Source: Gammaproteobacteria bacterium (GTDB lineage: Bacteria > Pseudomonadota > Gammaproteobacteria > Steroidobacterales > Steroidobacteraceae). From it: a stretch of DNA of 64,000 bases. A program made the translations under genes and the position numbers. The stretch is from assembly GCA_017577615.1 (NCBI GenBank), contig PKRE01000003.1, forward strand, positions 62,001 through 126,000, in the 5' to 3' direction. How positions within the stretch are numbered: the stretch's first letter is position 1; each line of letters starts with the position of its first letter. The notes under the pieces were generated by a model. It searched no databases. It had not been told where the DNA came from and saw nothing but the letters and a program-made list of their open reading frames with translations. Below are positions 34,307-43,537 of this stretch, one piece after another.

Positions 34307-37300
34307 CGCGCGACACCCAGCGTGGTAACGGCTGCTACGTCTCGTGCCCCATTCGTTCGTGCGGCGCCGAGTGTCTCCAGCAGCTCATCGAGCTCATCCG
34401 GATTGATTGGTTTGGTCATGTACGCGTCCATTCCTGCAGCCAGGCATCGCTCACGATCGCCGCTCATCGCATGCGCCGTGAGCGCGATGATCGGCAGGCG
34501 TGCCCTGCCCTGCTCGCGGCGGCGAATCTCCCGTGTTGCTTCGAACCCGTCGACCTCGGGCATTTGCACGTCCATGAACACCAAGTCGAACGACTGGCGT
34601 TCGACCGCATCGATCGCTGCTCTGCCAGTTGCCGCGATGGTCACGTGGTGTCCTCGCTTGATCAGTAGCCGCTGCATGACCAGCTGATTGACCGGATCGT
34701 CCTCCGCAACGAGGATGCTGAGGCCGCTGGAGGGCATGATCGTGCGACGCGTCGTCTTCTGGGGCGCAGTGGACGGCGCGGCATGCGTGAGCACGCTCAC
34801 GAAGATGTCACGCAGCTCGTTCAAACGAATCGGCTTGACGAGATAGCTCGTGACGCCATGCTCGCGACATCGCGCTGCGTCCTCGCCCTGGTTCGCGGAC
34901 GTCAACATCATGATCGGTGTCACCGTGCTGCCCGCTCGCTTGCGTACTTCCGCCAAGAGCGAAAAGACGTCGATCTGCGGCATGGTCGAATCGATGACCA
35001 TGAGCTCAAATGGCTCGCCCGCCTTCAAGCTGGTATCGAGCTGCTCGAGCGCCTGCGCCGCGCTCGCAGCGGACGCTGCACGCATTTTCCATCGCAACAA
35101 CTCGTCATGCAGAATGCGTCGATTCGACTCGTTGTCATCCACCACGAGCACGCGCACGCCTTGGAGCACGCGCGGCGGTGCAGAGAGCGATGCAGTGGTC
35201 GATGGGACTTTCAGGCATGCGGTGAAGTGAAACAGACTGCCGCGTCCGAGCTCGCTTTCCAGCCAGATACGCCCACCCATCTTCGTGACCAGACGCGTCG
35301 AGATCGTCAGGCCGAGCCCCGTGCCGCCGTACTGCCTCGTGGTCGAGGAGTCGGCCTGCACGAACGGTTGGAAGATGTGAGGCTGACGGTCGGGGGGAAT
35401 GCCGATGCCGGTGTCGCGCACCGTGAAGCGCAAGACACATTGATCGTCTTTCATCGCATCGATGTGTGCTGAGACCGCAATCTCCCCTTGCTCGGTGAAC
35501 TTGATCGCATTGCCGACGAGATTGAGCAGCACTTGGCGTAATCGGTTGGCATCACCGATCACGACGTCGGGCACGGCCGGCTCGACATCGCAAACGAGCT
35601 CGAGGTTCTTCTGATGAGCGCGCAACGCGAGCGTCTTGAGCGCTGCATAGATCGTGTCGCGGATGTCGAACGGCGCGGAATCAAGCTCGAGCTGACCTGC
35701 TTCGATCTTCGAGAAATCGAGGATATCGTCGATCACGTTGAGAAGACCGTCCGCCGACATCTTGACGGTCTCGATGTACTCGCGTTGTTCCCGCGACAGA
35801 TCCGTGTCGAGACACAGCTCGCTCAGACCAATAATGCCGTTGAGCGGAGTGCGAATCTCATGGCTCATGCTGGCGAGAAACTTGCTCTTGGCTCGATTGG
35901 CCGCCTCGGCCGCTGCCCGCGCCCTCTGCAAAGACGCCTCGGCCTGCTTGTGAAGGGTGATGTCGTGAGAGACGCCCAAGACATGTGTCGCAGCACCGTC
36001 CTCGTTGAGCAGTGGACGTTTCACGGTGCGCACCCATCGCTGGCGACCGGTGATATCCGTATGCGGCTCTTCGGCGATGACCTTTTCGCGCTTGCTCTCC
36101 AGTACCTCGATGTCGTCGCGACGGTACGCCGCCGCCTCGCTATCCCGCACACCTATCTCTCGATCCGTCTTCCCGAGCATCTCACCGGGCGTGCTCCCGT
36201 GGGCTGTCGCGAGCGCGTCGTTGACGAGCGTGAAGCGTCCCTGCCTATCCTTCACGAAGATGAAGTTGGGACACATGTCAATGACATGCCGCAAGAACAG
36301 GCGCTGCCCCTCGATCTCCGCGGTCTGCGCTTGCACTCGCCGGCGCAGCGCAAATGCCCATAGCGTCGCAAGACAGATCGACACCGTCAGTAAGGCGAGC
36401 GCTGGCCACGCATCGCGCAGGTTCCACCAAGGGGTTGCCCGGACGACCGTGACGTCCTGCGGCGAGCGGAGCATGAGCCGAAACGAAACCGGCTGCGAAG
36501 AATAGGCACGATAGAGCGGACGTTGTCGCTGTACGGCGCAAATGCCGACAACGCGCAGCACACTGCCCTCGCGCAGCGATTCAAGCGGCACACTGTCGTT
36601 CAACTGCGCATTGAAGGTGGTTTGCCCGTCGTGCAGCACGAGTGTTTGCTGCGTCGCGCCGACTACATGGTTGAGCAAGCGCGCCTCCAGCGCGACCAGG
36701 CGATTGTCGAGCTCGCCGCTCAGAATGTCTGCCGGAGTGACGAGCGGCGGATCGATATGACCTGTCGTGCCCACCAGCCGAATCGTCGCATCCGATAGGA
36801 TCGGCCCGTTCTCGCTCGGGCTCACGTAACCGACTGCCTCGAGAACGTCGCCGATGCGGGCCGAGTGCCCGGCTGCTTCGATACGCAAGCTGCCGGACGC
36901 ATCTTCGATGTAGAGCATCCGCGGGTCGCGGTAGGTGACGGTGCCTCGCACGCGGGCACGACGATCCTCTTGACCGCTTGCTGTGAAGCGCAGCAGCTCG
37001 TTGATCGGTTTGACTGGTATCGACGCCGGGCTGCCCGGGCTTGCGCGCAATATCTCGATCGAGTCCGGCGAATCAATGAAGATCCGATAGCCGCTGAGCG
37101 TGCGCTCGGTCGTGAAGGAAGTGGAGAAAACGCCGCGCACTCGCACACGGGCATCGACAAGACGCTGCCAATCAGCCTCGTCCGCGGCATGGGCCATGAT
37201 CGCGCCGACGGGGCCGACCGACGTGATCAAGTTGAAGAGATAGCCCACGTCCGTCACCTGCATCGGACGCACACGTCCCTCGATCTCGACCCAGAGTGCG

Positions 37301-38709
37301 TCGTATGCGCCAGAGGGCGCGACCTTCGGATCGACACGCTGCGGCACGGGCAACTCCCCGCTGCCCAGCACTTCTATCCAGGGATGCGCGATCACTGGTG
37401 CAAATCCGCCAGCAGAGGTCACGCCTCGAAGGCGTACGAGCTGACCGGGGCGTAAGTGCTCGATGACTTGATCGGCCGTGTCGACGTAGATCCCTGCGGA
37501 GTTTTCCTGAACGAAGAGCACATAACGCTGCTGGTGCACGCTCGTGACCACGGCGCGGACATCGACAGGATATGCGCGCGCGGCGAGCTCGTTGGGCAAC
37601 GAGCGAATGCTCTCTACGCTGGTCATCATGGGCAGCCCGCTTGCGCTTTCCGGTTTCCCGAGCTGCAACTCCGTCTCATCAATGCGACGCAGCTGTGCAC
37701 CCTGCAGGGCAATCGTGAAGCGACGCCGTGTCGGCCAGCCGCGCGCTTCGACGGCTTCGCCCGGCAAGTATTCGCTCTCACTTGTGGTCTCGATCGGCAT
37801 CACGAGCCCGCCGTTCTCCAGCAGCAATACACGTGGCGCGACGTGGCGCAGGACACGTCCGTGGATACGGACCCTGTGGCCATATTCCATCCAGCTCGGA
37901 TCCGTGACCAACGCCCGCACCGACGGTACGAGCGGCAAGTCCTCTGGCGCGCCCGTGCGCAGCTCGATGTCCTCGGGCATGGCAACGTTCAGTAGCGGGT
38001 CGAGACCGTTCACGTGCTGCGCCAAGCCTACGTTCCAACGGTGAGCTAGCGTTTGCACGACACCACGCACGGTGACTCTGCCATCGAGCAATCGCTCCTC
38101 AACGAGCGTGCGGTTCGGATCCCACACCACGAGTGGCAGAGTGCGTCCCTTCTCTCCGATGTCGATGCGCAGATGTCTGCCTTCGCGGCGCACCGCGCGT
38201 ACGATTCCGCTCGTTTCTACTCGCAGCCCTTCGAGCGCACCGGCTTCGGCGAAGATGTCGGTCAGGCGCTTTGGTCTTGCGGGCGGCAACTTGGCCGCTC
38301 CTCTGCGCTGCAGGTCGAGGCCGACTAGCGCAACACCTCTGCCTGCGTTGCTGCCGTCGTGTTTGTCTGCTGCAATTCCGCGAAGCGAGACGCGCTGCCC
38401 GACCCGAGGCAGCGGACTGTCGTCTTGGAGATAGATACGAGCGCCAGCGAGGTCATCTTGAAGGTAGAAAAACCGCGACTCCTCGCTCACAAAGGTCACG
38501 ACACCGCTGGCTCGAATCGGCGTATCCGGCGCAACACGCTTCAGATCCTGCAGCGTGGCCTGCCGCTTGATGCGCAAAGGTAGTCCGCCCGCCGTAAACG
38601 CTGGCGCGAGCAGCACGATCCCTAAGCAGACGAGCAGCACCACGAGCACCTGTGCGGCACTCGAGTGCCGAAGCGCCTCCATCGTGCTCGCGCGCGTCAT
38701 GCCGTTCAC
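34303..38709 (-). CDS. Hybrid sensor histidine kinase with OB-like ectodomain
   Basis: The 1468-residue paralogue is co-linear with the downstream gene along its whole length. A first helix (LVVLLVCLGIVLLAPAF) is followed by about seven OB-like repeats of 90-100 residues and a second helix (WPALALLTVSICLATLWAFAL). Then come a PAS domain, HisKA with MSHEIRTPLNG (His950), and a complete HATPase (NLVGNAIKFTEQG, DTGIGIPPDRQ, YGGTGLGLTIS). Two receivers follow (VIDSTMPQID and LVFMDVQMPEVDG). The start is a GTG at 38709, with an ATG at 38700 equally possible. Its stop overlaps the next start, so the pair is co-translated. The signal sensed is unknown. No separate response regulator or output gene is adjacent. 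Confidence 0.9.
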   Translation of the reverse strand: MNGMTRASTMEALRHSSAAQVLVVLLVCLGIVLLAPAFTAGGLPLRIKRQATLQDLKRVAPDTPIRASGVVTFVSEESRFFYLQDDLAGARIYLQDDSPLPRVGQRVSLRGIAADKHDGSNAGRGVALVGLDLQRRGAAKLPPARPKRLTDIFAEAGALEGLRVETSGIVRAVRREGRHLRIDIGEKGRTLPLVVWDPNRTLVEERLLDGRVTVRGVVQTLAHRWNVGLAQHVNGLDPLLNVAMPEDIELRTGAPEDLPLVPSVRALVTDPSWMEYGHRVRIHGRVLRHVAPRVLLLENGGLVMPIETTSESEYLPGEAVEARGWPTRRRFTIALQGAQLRRIDETELQLGKPESASGLPMMTSVESIRSLPNELAARAYPVDVRAVVTSVHQQRYVLFVQENSAGIYVDTADQVIEHLRPGQLVRLRGVTSAGGFAPVIAHPWIEVLGSGELPVPQRVDPKVAPSGAYDALWVEIEGRVRPMQVTDVGYLFNLITSVGPVGAIMAHAADEADWQRLVDARVRVRGVFSTSFTTERTLSGYRIFIDSPDSIEILRASPGSPASIPVKPINELLRFTASGQEDRRARVRGTVTYRDPRMLYIEDASGSLRIEAAGHSARIGDVLEAVGYVSPSENGPILSDATIRLVGTTGHIDPPLVTPADILSGELDNRLVALEARLLNHVVGATQQTLVLHDGQTTFNAQLNDSVPLESLREGSVLRVVGICAVQRQRPLYRAYSSQPVSFRLMLRSPQDVTVVRATPWWNLRDAWPALALLTVSICLATLWAFALRRRVQAQTAEIEGQRLFLRHVIDMCPNFIFVKDRQGRFTLVNDALATAHGSTPGEMLGKTDREIGVRDSEAAAYRRDDIEVLESKREKVIAEEPHTDITGRQRWVRTVKRPLLNEDGAATHVLGVSHDITLHKQAEASLQRARAAAEAANRAKSKFLASMSHEIRTPLNGIIGLSELCLDTDLSREQREYIETVKMSADGLLNVIDDILDFSKIEAGQLELDSAPFDIRDTIYAALKTLALRAHQKNLELVCDVEPAVPDVVIGDANRLRQVLLNLVGNAIKFTEQGEIAVSAHIDAMKDDQCVLRFTVRDTGIGIPPDRQPHIFQPFVQADSSTTRQYGGTGLGLTISTRLVTKMGGRIWLESELGRGSLFHFTACLKVPSTTASLSAPPRVLQGVRVLVVDDNESNRRILHDELLRWKMRAASAASAAQALEQLDTSLKAGEPFELMVIDSTMPQIDVFSLLAEVRKRAGSTVTPIMMLTSANQGEDAARCREHGVTSYLVKPIRLNELRDIFVSVLTHAAPSTAPQKTTRRTIMPSSGLSILVAEDDPVNQLVMQRLLIKRGHHVTIAATGRAAIDAVERQSFDLVFMDVQMPEVDGFEATREIRRREQGRARLPIIALTAHAMSGDRERCLAAGMDAYMTKPINPDELDELLETLGAARTNGARDVAAVTTLGVAR

Positions 38710-39080
38710 TGCTTATCGTGATTTCATCGAGTAGCGAATCGGAGGGACACGTGGCCGTCGGCACTCATGTTCGAGCGTGCGCCACACGCTGGCATGCCTT
38801 GCCTGATTTGCGGAAAGAGCATCCGCTCGCCTCCCATCCGTTCGTTGCTTGCCAACGCCGTCTCCACGGCGGAACTCTACGCGCAATGCAGCATCAGGAG
38901 AGTGAACGAACTCAAAAGTCCGGAAAGGCCGGCCAGCATCGACCAAGGAAAAATTGCGGGAATCCCCGAATGAGTCAAAAGAAATACGCCGGACTCACCG
39001 AGTGCGGCCGACCGGAACGGTACGGGGATCTGGGGAGACAGGAGCTCGCGACGGCGAGCCCACTTCCCATTGCCCATTTC
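38710..39080. other. Intergenic region with heptad repeats, no gene seen
   Basis: The 371 bases upstream of the kinase pair contain no frame with both a plausible start signal and recognisable sequence. Near the right end (39061-39087) is a heptad run (cttcccattgcccatttcct). The kinase promoter must lie here, but no clear -35/-10 pair was found. Confidence 0.4.
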
Positions 39081-39545
39081 CTACTCCCGGTTCTTCCCTC
39101 GCGTCAACGACGTCAACGCCAGACCAGCGGCAAATGCGGCGTACACGACGAACAACGAGCGCGGCCCGAGATGCTTTCGAAAGCCCGGTCGTAGACGCCG
39201 CGGCGCGACGTGGTAATCCACGACATAAGCCAGCGCTCCGATGCCTGCCGAAACAACGCAAATTCGCGTCGGATTCTTGACGCGGCTCGATGCGCATGCG
39301 AGCTCGTGCGCCGCGGCCCAGAAAATCGACATCGCGTGATGGATGGCAAGGCCGGTTGCCGTATGACGCCAAGTCGTGCGCTCGGTATGCGCTTCGGCCT
39401 CACCCCATAACCACTGGCTAGGACCGTTGATTGGACCGGCGGCCGAGCCGCGTTCTGCGTGGCCGCAGAGCGCCAGCGCCATCGTGGAAGTTGCGCTCGC
39501 AACTGATCCGGACAAGCACGCAGCACGTAGGATCCGAGGGCGCAC
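39081..39545 (-). CDS. Hypothetical small membrane protein
   Basis: The 154-residue protein starts MRPRILRAACLSGSVASATS and has a hydrophobic first segment. It contains GPINGPSQWLWGEAEAHTER, then ATGLAIHHAMSIFWAAAHEL, ICVVSAGIGALAYVVDYHVA and SLFVVYAAFAAGLALTSL. This suggests four membrane helices with a conserved-looking PINGPSQWLWG loop. I have seen similar short integral membrane proteins in Xanthomonas-type genomes but know no function. It is divergent from the SDR gene. The 3' end lies next to heptad repeats. Confidence 0.6.
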   Translation of the reverse strand: MRPRILRAACLSGSVASATSTMALALCGHAERGSAAGPINGPSQWLWGEAEAHTERTTWRHTATGLAIHHAMSIFWAAAHELACASSRVKNPTRICVVSAGIGALAYVVDYHVAPRRLRPGFRKHLGPRSLFVVYAAFAAGLALTSLTRGKNRE

Positions 39546-39782
39546 GTTGTGGACGGCAGGCTCGTGGGTGGCGGGCTGTAGGCCCTAGAACGCAAGGGGC
39601 TGAACAACGTTCCGACCCATTCGCTGGCCCTGTCGCAGGCAATCATCACCGCAAGCAGGGCAGTTCGGTCTTTCCTGCAACGAAACTTCGTGCCAGAGTT
39701 CTTCGGAACGACGCTACCTCGTAGCGAGGCACATTGCCGCTCGTTGGCACGTCTCACGGTCACCAAACAACACCTCATCGCG

Positions 39783-41045
39783 ATGCGCATTCTGCTCACA
39801 GGCGCGACTGGTTTCATCGGCCGTCACCTCGCGGTCGCGCTGCGCGCAGCGGGTCACGAAGTGATCGAAGCGCGGCGTGTCGTCACTGATCGAGAGGGGA
39901 AAGTGCAGGCCGATTTCGCGCGAGATTTACGACCGGACGATTGGCTGCCCAAGCTTGCAGGTATCGAATGCGTCATCAACGCAGTCGGCATCCTACGCCA
40001 GCGCGGCGCTCAGACGTTCGAGCGTATTCACACCACCGCACCCTGCGCGCTCTTCGAGGCCTGTGTTCGCGCTGGTGTAGCACGCGTCGTACAAATCTCC
40101 GCGCTTGGCGCCGAGACCGGTCGCAGCGCTTACTTCAGCAGCAAACACGCCGCCGATGAATTTCTCGTGCAGCTCCCTCTCGATTGGACGATCGTTCAAC
40201 CTTCGGTCGTGTTTGGTCCCGGCGGCAGCAGTGCACGTTTGTTCACGATGCTCGCGAGCTTGCCGCTCATTCCGGTACCTGGCCAAGGCCGGCAGCCCAT
40301 TCAACCCGTGCATATAGACGATTTGACTGCGTGCATCGTTGCGTTGCTCGCCGACGAGCATTCGATGCGAAAGAAGATACCGATCGTCGGTCGCCAACCG
40401 CTCCTCCTGCGCGAATTTCTCAGCGAGCTCAGGATTTCGCTGGGTCTGCGACGAACACTGATCGTGCCGGTTCCCATGTGGCTGATGCGGATCGGTGCCG
40501 CGGTCGCCCAATGGCTGCCACGGTCATTGCTCGACCGGGATACCCTCGTCATGCTGGAGGCAGGCAACACGGCCGATCCAACCATGACGTCCCAATTGCT
40601 CGGGCGTGAGCCGCGTCACGTAGGCCACTTCGTGGCCGCTCCATACCGCAGCGCCGTACGCCGCGATGCACTGTTGTCGTGGCTACTGCCCCTGCTGCGC
40701 TTCAGTGTCGCCGTCGTGTGGATCTGGACCGGCCTCGTCTCTCTTGGTCTTTATCCCGTCGAGCAAAGCTATGCACTGCTTGCCCGCGTCGGGGCGCCAG
40801 CTTCATGGGCACCCGTTCTGCTGATCGGCGCCGGACTGCTCGATCTCGCGCTCGGTCTGGCGACACTCGTCCTAAGGCGGCGACGTCCGTTGTGGCTGAT
40901 GCAGATGGGACTGATCGCCGCCTACACGGTCATCATCTCGATCAAGCTCCCCGAGTTCTGGTTACACCCGTATGGGCCGATTCTCAAGAATCTGCCGCTG
41001 CTCGTGAGCATTTATGCGTTGTACCTGCTCGAGAGTGACAGGTGA
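39783..41045 (+). CDS. SDR-family NAD(P)-binding protein fused to a DoxX-like membrane domain
   Basis: The ATG at 39783 gives 420 residues. The N-terminal part is an atypical short-chain dehydrogenase (MRILLTGATGFIGRHLAVAL; VVQISALGAETGRSAYFSSK; VQPSVVFGPGGSSARLF; QPVHIDDLTACIVALL). From about residue 300, four membrane helices form a DoxX-like domain (LLRFSVAVVWIWTGLVSLGL; LLIGAGLLDLALGLATLVL; LPLLVSIYALYLLESDR). The pairing of this fusion with a DUF2269 gene 93 bases downstream recurs in proteobacteria, from memory. The substrate is unknown. The longer frame from 39690 lacks support. Confidence 0.82.
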   Translation: MRILLTGATGFIGRHLAVALRAAGHEVIEARRVVTDREGKVQADFARDLRPDDWLPKLAGIECVINAVGILRQRGAQTFERIHTTAPCALFEACVRAGVARVVQISALGAETGRSAYFSSKHAADEFLVQLPLDWTIVQPSVVFGPGGSSARLFTMLASLPLIPVPGQGRQPIQPVHIDDLTACIVALLADEHSMRKKIPIVGRQPLLLREFLSELRISLGLRRTLIVPVPMWLMRIGAAVAQWLPRSLLDRDTLVMLEAGNTADPTMTSQLLGREPRHVGHFVAAPYRSAVRRDALLSWLLPLLRFSVAVVWIWTGLVSLGLYPVEQSYALLARVGAPASWAPVLLIGAGLLDLALGLATLVLRRRRPLWLMQMGLIAAYTVIISIKLPEFWLHPYGPILKNLPLLVSIYALYLLESDR

Positions 41046-41138
41046 GAGCGCGCGCCACCAACCATCCGTGGAGCGGCGCAGCGCTGCATCAAGCCCTTTG
41101 ACTGGGCACGTCTTTGCTGGGTCGTGAACCTCCGTAAC

Positions 41139-41603
41139 ATGAGCTATCTCGTCGTCAAGTGGATTCACATACTGTCCTCGACCTTGCTGTTCGGGACGGG
41201 GTTGGGCTCGGCTTTCTATATGTTCTTCACGAGCCTGTCGCGCGACGCGCGGGCGGTTGCAGTCGTTGTGCGCTATGTCGTCATCGCCGACTGGGCGTTT
41301 ACGACGCCAACGGTCATCCTCCAGCCCCTGAGCGGCTTTTATCTCGCGCACTTGGCTGGGTTCCCGCTGACGAGCCCATGGATCGCCTGGTCGATCGCGC
41401 TGTACTTGCTCGCAGGTGCAGCATGGTTACCGGTCGTCTGGATGCAAGTCAAAATGCGAGACATGGCCGTTGCCGCTGCTCGCAGCGGCGCCGAGCTGCC
41501 CGCGCGATATTGGCAGTTCCTGCGTATCTGGGTCGCGCTCGGGATCGTCGCATTCCTCGCGCTGGTGGTGGTGTTTTACTTGATGGTGGCCAAGCCGAGC
41601 TGA
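41139..41603 (+). CDS. DUF2269 integral membrane protein
   Basis: The ATG at 41139 gives 154 residues with four hydrophobic segments. Characteristic DUF2269 features are MSYLVVKWIHILSSTLLFGT, VIADWAFTTPTVILQPLSGF, WSIALYLLAGAAWLPVVWMQ and LGIVAFLALVVVFYLM. A GTG at 41124 is an alternative start. It follows the SDR/DoxX fusion and is probably co-transcribed. The histidine in the first helix and the paired Trp-Asp are conserved in the family. A heme- or quinone-linked role has been suggested for similar small membrane proteins, but I cannot support it here. Confidence 0.8.
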   Translation: MSYLVVKWIHILSSTLLFGTGLGSAFYMFFTSLSRDARAVAVVVRYVVIADWAFTTPTVILQPLSGFYLAHLAGFPLTSPWIAWSIALYLLAGAAWLPVVWMQVKMRDMAVAAARSGAELPARYWQFLRIWVALGIVAFLALVVVFYLMVAKPS

Positions 41604-41641
41604 GCGCAGGGCAAAGGGTTCTGGACCGCGCACTGGCTCTT

Positions 41642-43222
41642 CTATCGAGGCGGTGTCTGTCCCGTCTTGCCAGCCTTCAGGAGCTTCCGCCAGTGATCCG
41701 GATCGATCGGTTCGAGATTGTGGACAGCCGGGCCGTGCAGCACGCTGCCGTAGGCACTGTAACGCGAGCCGTGGCACGGGCAGTCCCAGGTTTTCTCCGC
41801 CGAGTTCCATTGCACGATACAGCCGAGATGCGTGCAGCTTGCTGAGTGCCAATGCAATGCGCCGAGCTCGTCGCGATACACAGCAACCTTGCCCATGCCA
41901 CTGCGTAGCAGCGCTCCATCTCCCGGTGCGAGCGTGGCCACATCGATGTCTGCGCCGGGCAAGACATAGTCCGTGTATTGCTTGACGATGTTTGCCTGCT
42001 CCTTGAGAAACTGCACCGCCTCTCTGTATGTCTTTCGTGACGGATCGTAGAGACTGACCCACGAATTGGGCCGACCCAGGATGAGATCGGTGACGAGCAT
42101 CGCTCCGATCGTCGCGTACGTGATGCCGTTACCCGAGTCGCCGGTGATGAGGTAGACGTGCTCATTTCCTGAGCTCCGGCCGAGATAAGCCAAGCCGTCG
42201 AGCGGCTCCATGACCTCACCGGACCAACGATACGCCAACGGACCCGCCTGCGGGAAACGACCGCGCATCCATTGCTCCAGCTCCTGATAACGGCGCTCCG
42301 GGCACGGTTCCTGGCCAGTCCTGTGATCCGCGCCGCCGACGATCAGCAAGTCATGCAGCTCATCGGCCCCTGGTGTCGTCCGTACATAGTGATACGGGTC
42401 GGCATCGTCCCAAAGCAAGGCACGAGGCGTGGAGCCTTTTCGCAGGTGTGCGGCGACGACATAAGTTTGATATGCGTTCTGTTTCGTATGCATCGCGACC
42501 CGCTCGCTGAACGGCGTATTCGTCGCCACGACGACGTGGTCCGCAATTATCCTGCCGGTGGGCGTCGTGACGAGCGCGTGACCGTGGCGTTCCTCGATCT
42601 CGAGCCCACGTGTGCCGCAGTAGATGACCCCGCGTTTGCGCGTGATCGCCTTCGCGAGACCTGCCAAGTAGCGCAGCGGATGGAACTGCCCCTGACCTGG
42701 GAAACGCAGCACCGGCGGCCCAGCCACGGACGGCGCGAGCGGCAGTGTGTCCTCCTTGAAGGCCTCCACACCTGCTCGGCGTGCTGCTGCTAGCTCGCGA
42801 TCGAGCGCAACGTGCGGACTCGTCCCGCAAGAGAACAAGTACCCATCGAGACGCTCGAGATCACAGGCAATGTGTTCGGTCTGCACATTGCGCTCGATCA
42901 GCTCCAGCGCGGCTCTGAAGCTGTCAGCGACCATGCGTGCTGTCTCCAGTCCATGCCGGCTCTCGAGAGCAGCATAACCTTCGTCTGGCGGCGCAATGTG
43001 CGCAGTGGTACGACTCGTTTCGCCGTCACCGATGCTGAGCGCTTCAATCAGCGCTACGCTGAGGCCCGTCTGTGCGAGCAAGTAGGCCGTCGTTACGCCT
43101 GCAATACCGCCGCCGATCACGCATGCTTCCACATTGAGATTCGCCGAAAGTGGCGGATAGACCGGCATCGAGGCCGTGGCGCTCCACCAGGAATGCGATT
43201 TCAGAGCGTCGGACTGCTGCAT
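41642..43222 (-). CDS. FAD-dependent oxidoreductase with C-terminal Rieske domain
   Basis: The 526-residue protein joins a DAO-type flavin domain to a Rieske [2Fe-2S] domain. The dinucleotide site is CVIGGGIAGVTTAYLLAQTG with IEA at the end of the second strand. HIAPPDEGYAALESRHG and YLITGDSGNGITYATIGAML close the flavin fold. The Rieske ligands are in CTHLGCIVQW and CPCHGSRY. This architecture matches the YhfW-type family of Bacillus. It would pass electrons between a small substrate and the cluster in the cytoplasm. No neighbour suggests the substrate. The start is an ATG at 43222. Confidence 0.9.
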   Translation of the reverse strand: MQQSDALKSHSWWSATASMPVYPPLSANLNVEACVIGGGIAGVTTAYLLAQTGLSVALIEALSIGDGETSRTTAHIAPPDEGYAALESRHGLETARMVADSFRAALELIERNVQTEHIACDLERLDGYLFSCGTSPHVALDRELAAARRAGVEAFKEDTLPLAPSVAGPPVLRFPGQGQFHPLRYLAGLAKAITRKRGVIYCGTRGLEIEERHGHALVTTPTGRIIADHVVVATNTPFSERVAMHTKQNAYQTYVVAAHLRKGSTPRALLWDDADPYHYVRTTPGADELHDLLIVGGADHRTGQEPCPERRYQELEQWMRGRFPQAGPLAYRWSGEVMEPLDGLAYLGRSSGNEHVYLITGDSGNGITYATIGAMLVTDLILGRPNSWVSLYDPSRKTYREAVQFLKEQANIVKQYTDYVLPGADIDVATLAPGDGALLRSGMGKVAVYRDELGALHWHSASCTHLGCIVQWNSAEKTWDCPCHGSRYSAYGSVLHGPAVHNLEPIDPDHWRKLLKAGKTGQTPPR

Positions 43223-43537
43223 CGTGGCACCCCTCGGGATCAGCGGCTGCTTGCGGACGCTCCTAGTGACGGCACGGTCACGCAGCGAAGCGACGACGGC
43301 TCAATCACGACAGTTTCGCGATTGTTCCGTGGTGGCCAGGGCTGCATGACGCAAGCTGCGCGCTGTAGCGAAACCGCTCACGAGGTCGCGCGCTCGCTGG
43401 GGTACACGGAGCACGCAGATCGAACACCCGACGCCGTTGCCGATCATCGCCTACGCGCCATGCCGCGCGGCTACGGAATGCATCCGCTGTCGGACCTCTG
43501 TCGCACGGCTTGGCGTTAGGCGTGAACGGAGCAAGAT
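43223..43537. other. Divergent intergenic region, no gene seen
   Basis: The 315 bases between the divergent FAD/Rieske and DUF748 genes hold no supportable frame. GGAG just before the GTG at 43538 serves as ribosome-binding site for DUF748. No repeat element of the types seen elsewhere was found. Confidence 0.4.

Noticed and set aside
29987..38709. Recent tandem duplication artefact of one kinase gene
   Set aside because: The two copies differ throughout and one has lost ATP-binding motifs, so this is an old duplication and not an assembly error.
38652..39194. 180-codon plus-strand frame in front of the membrane protein gene
   Set aside because: It crosses the kinase start region, is Arg/Ser/Gln-rich and has no start signal.
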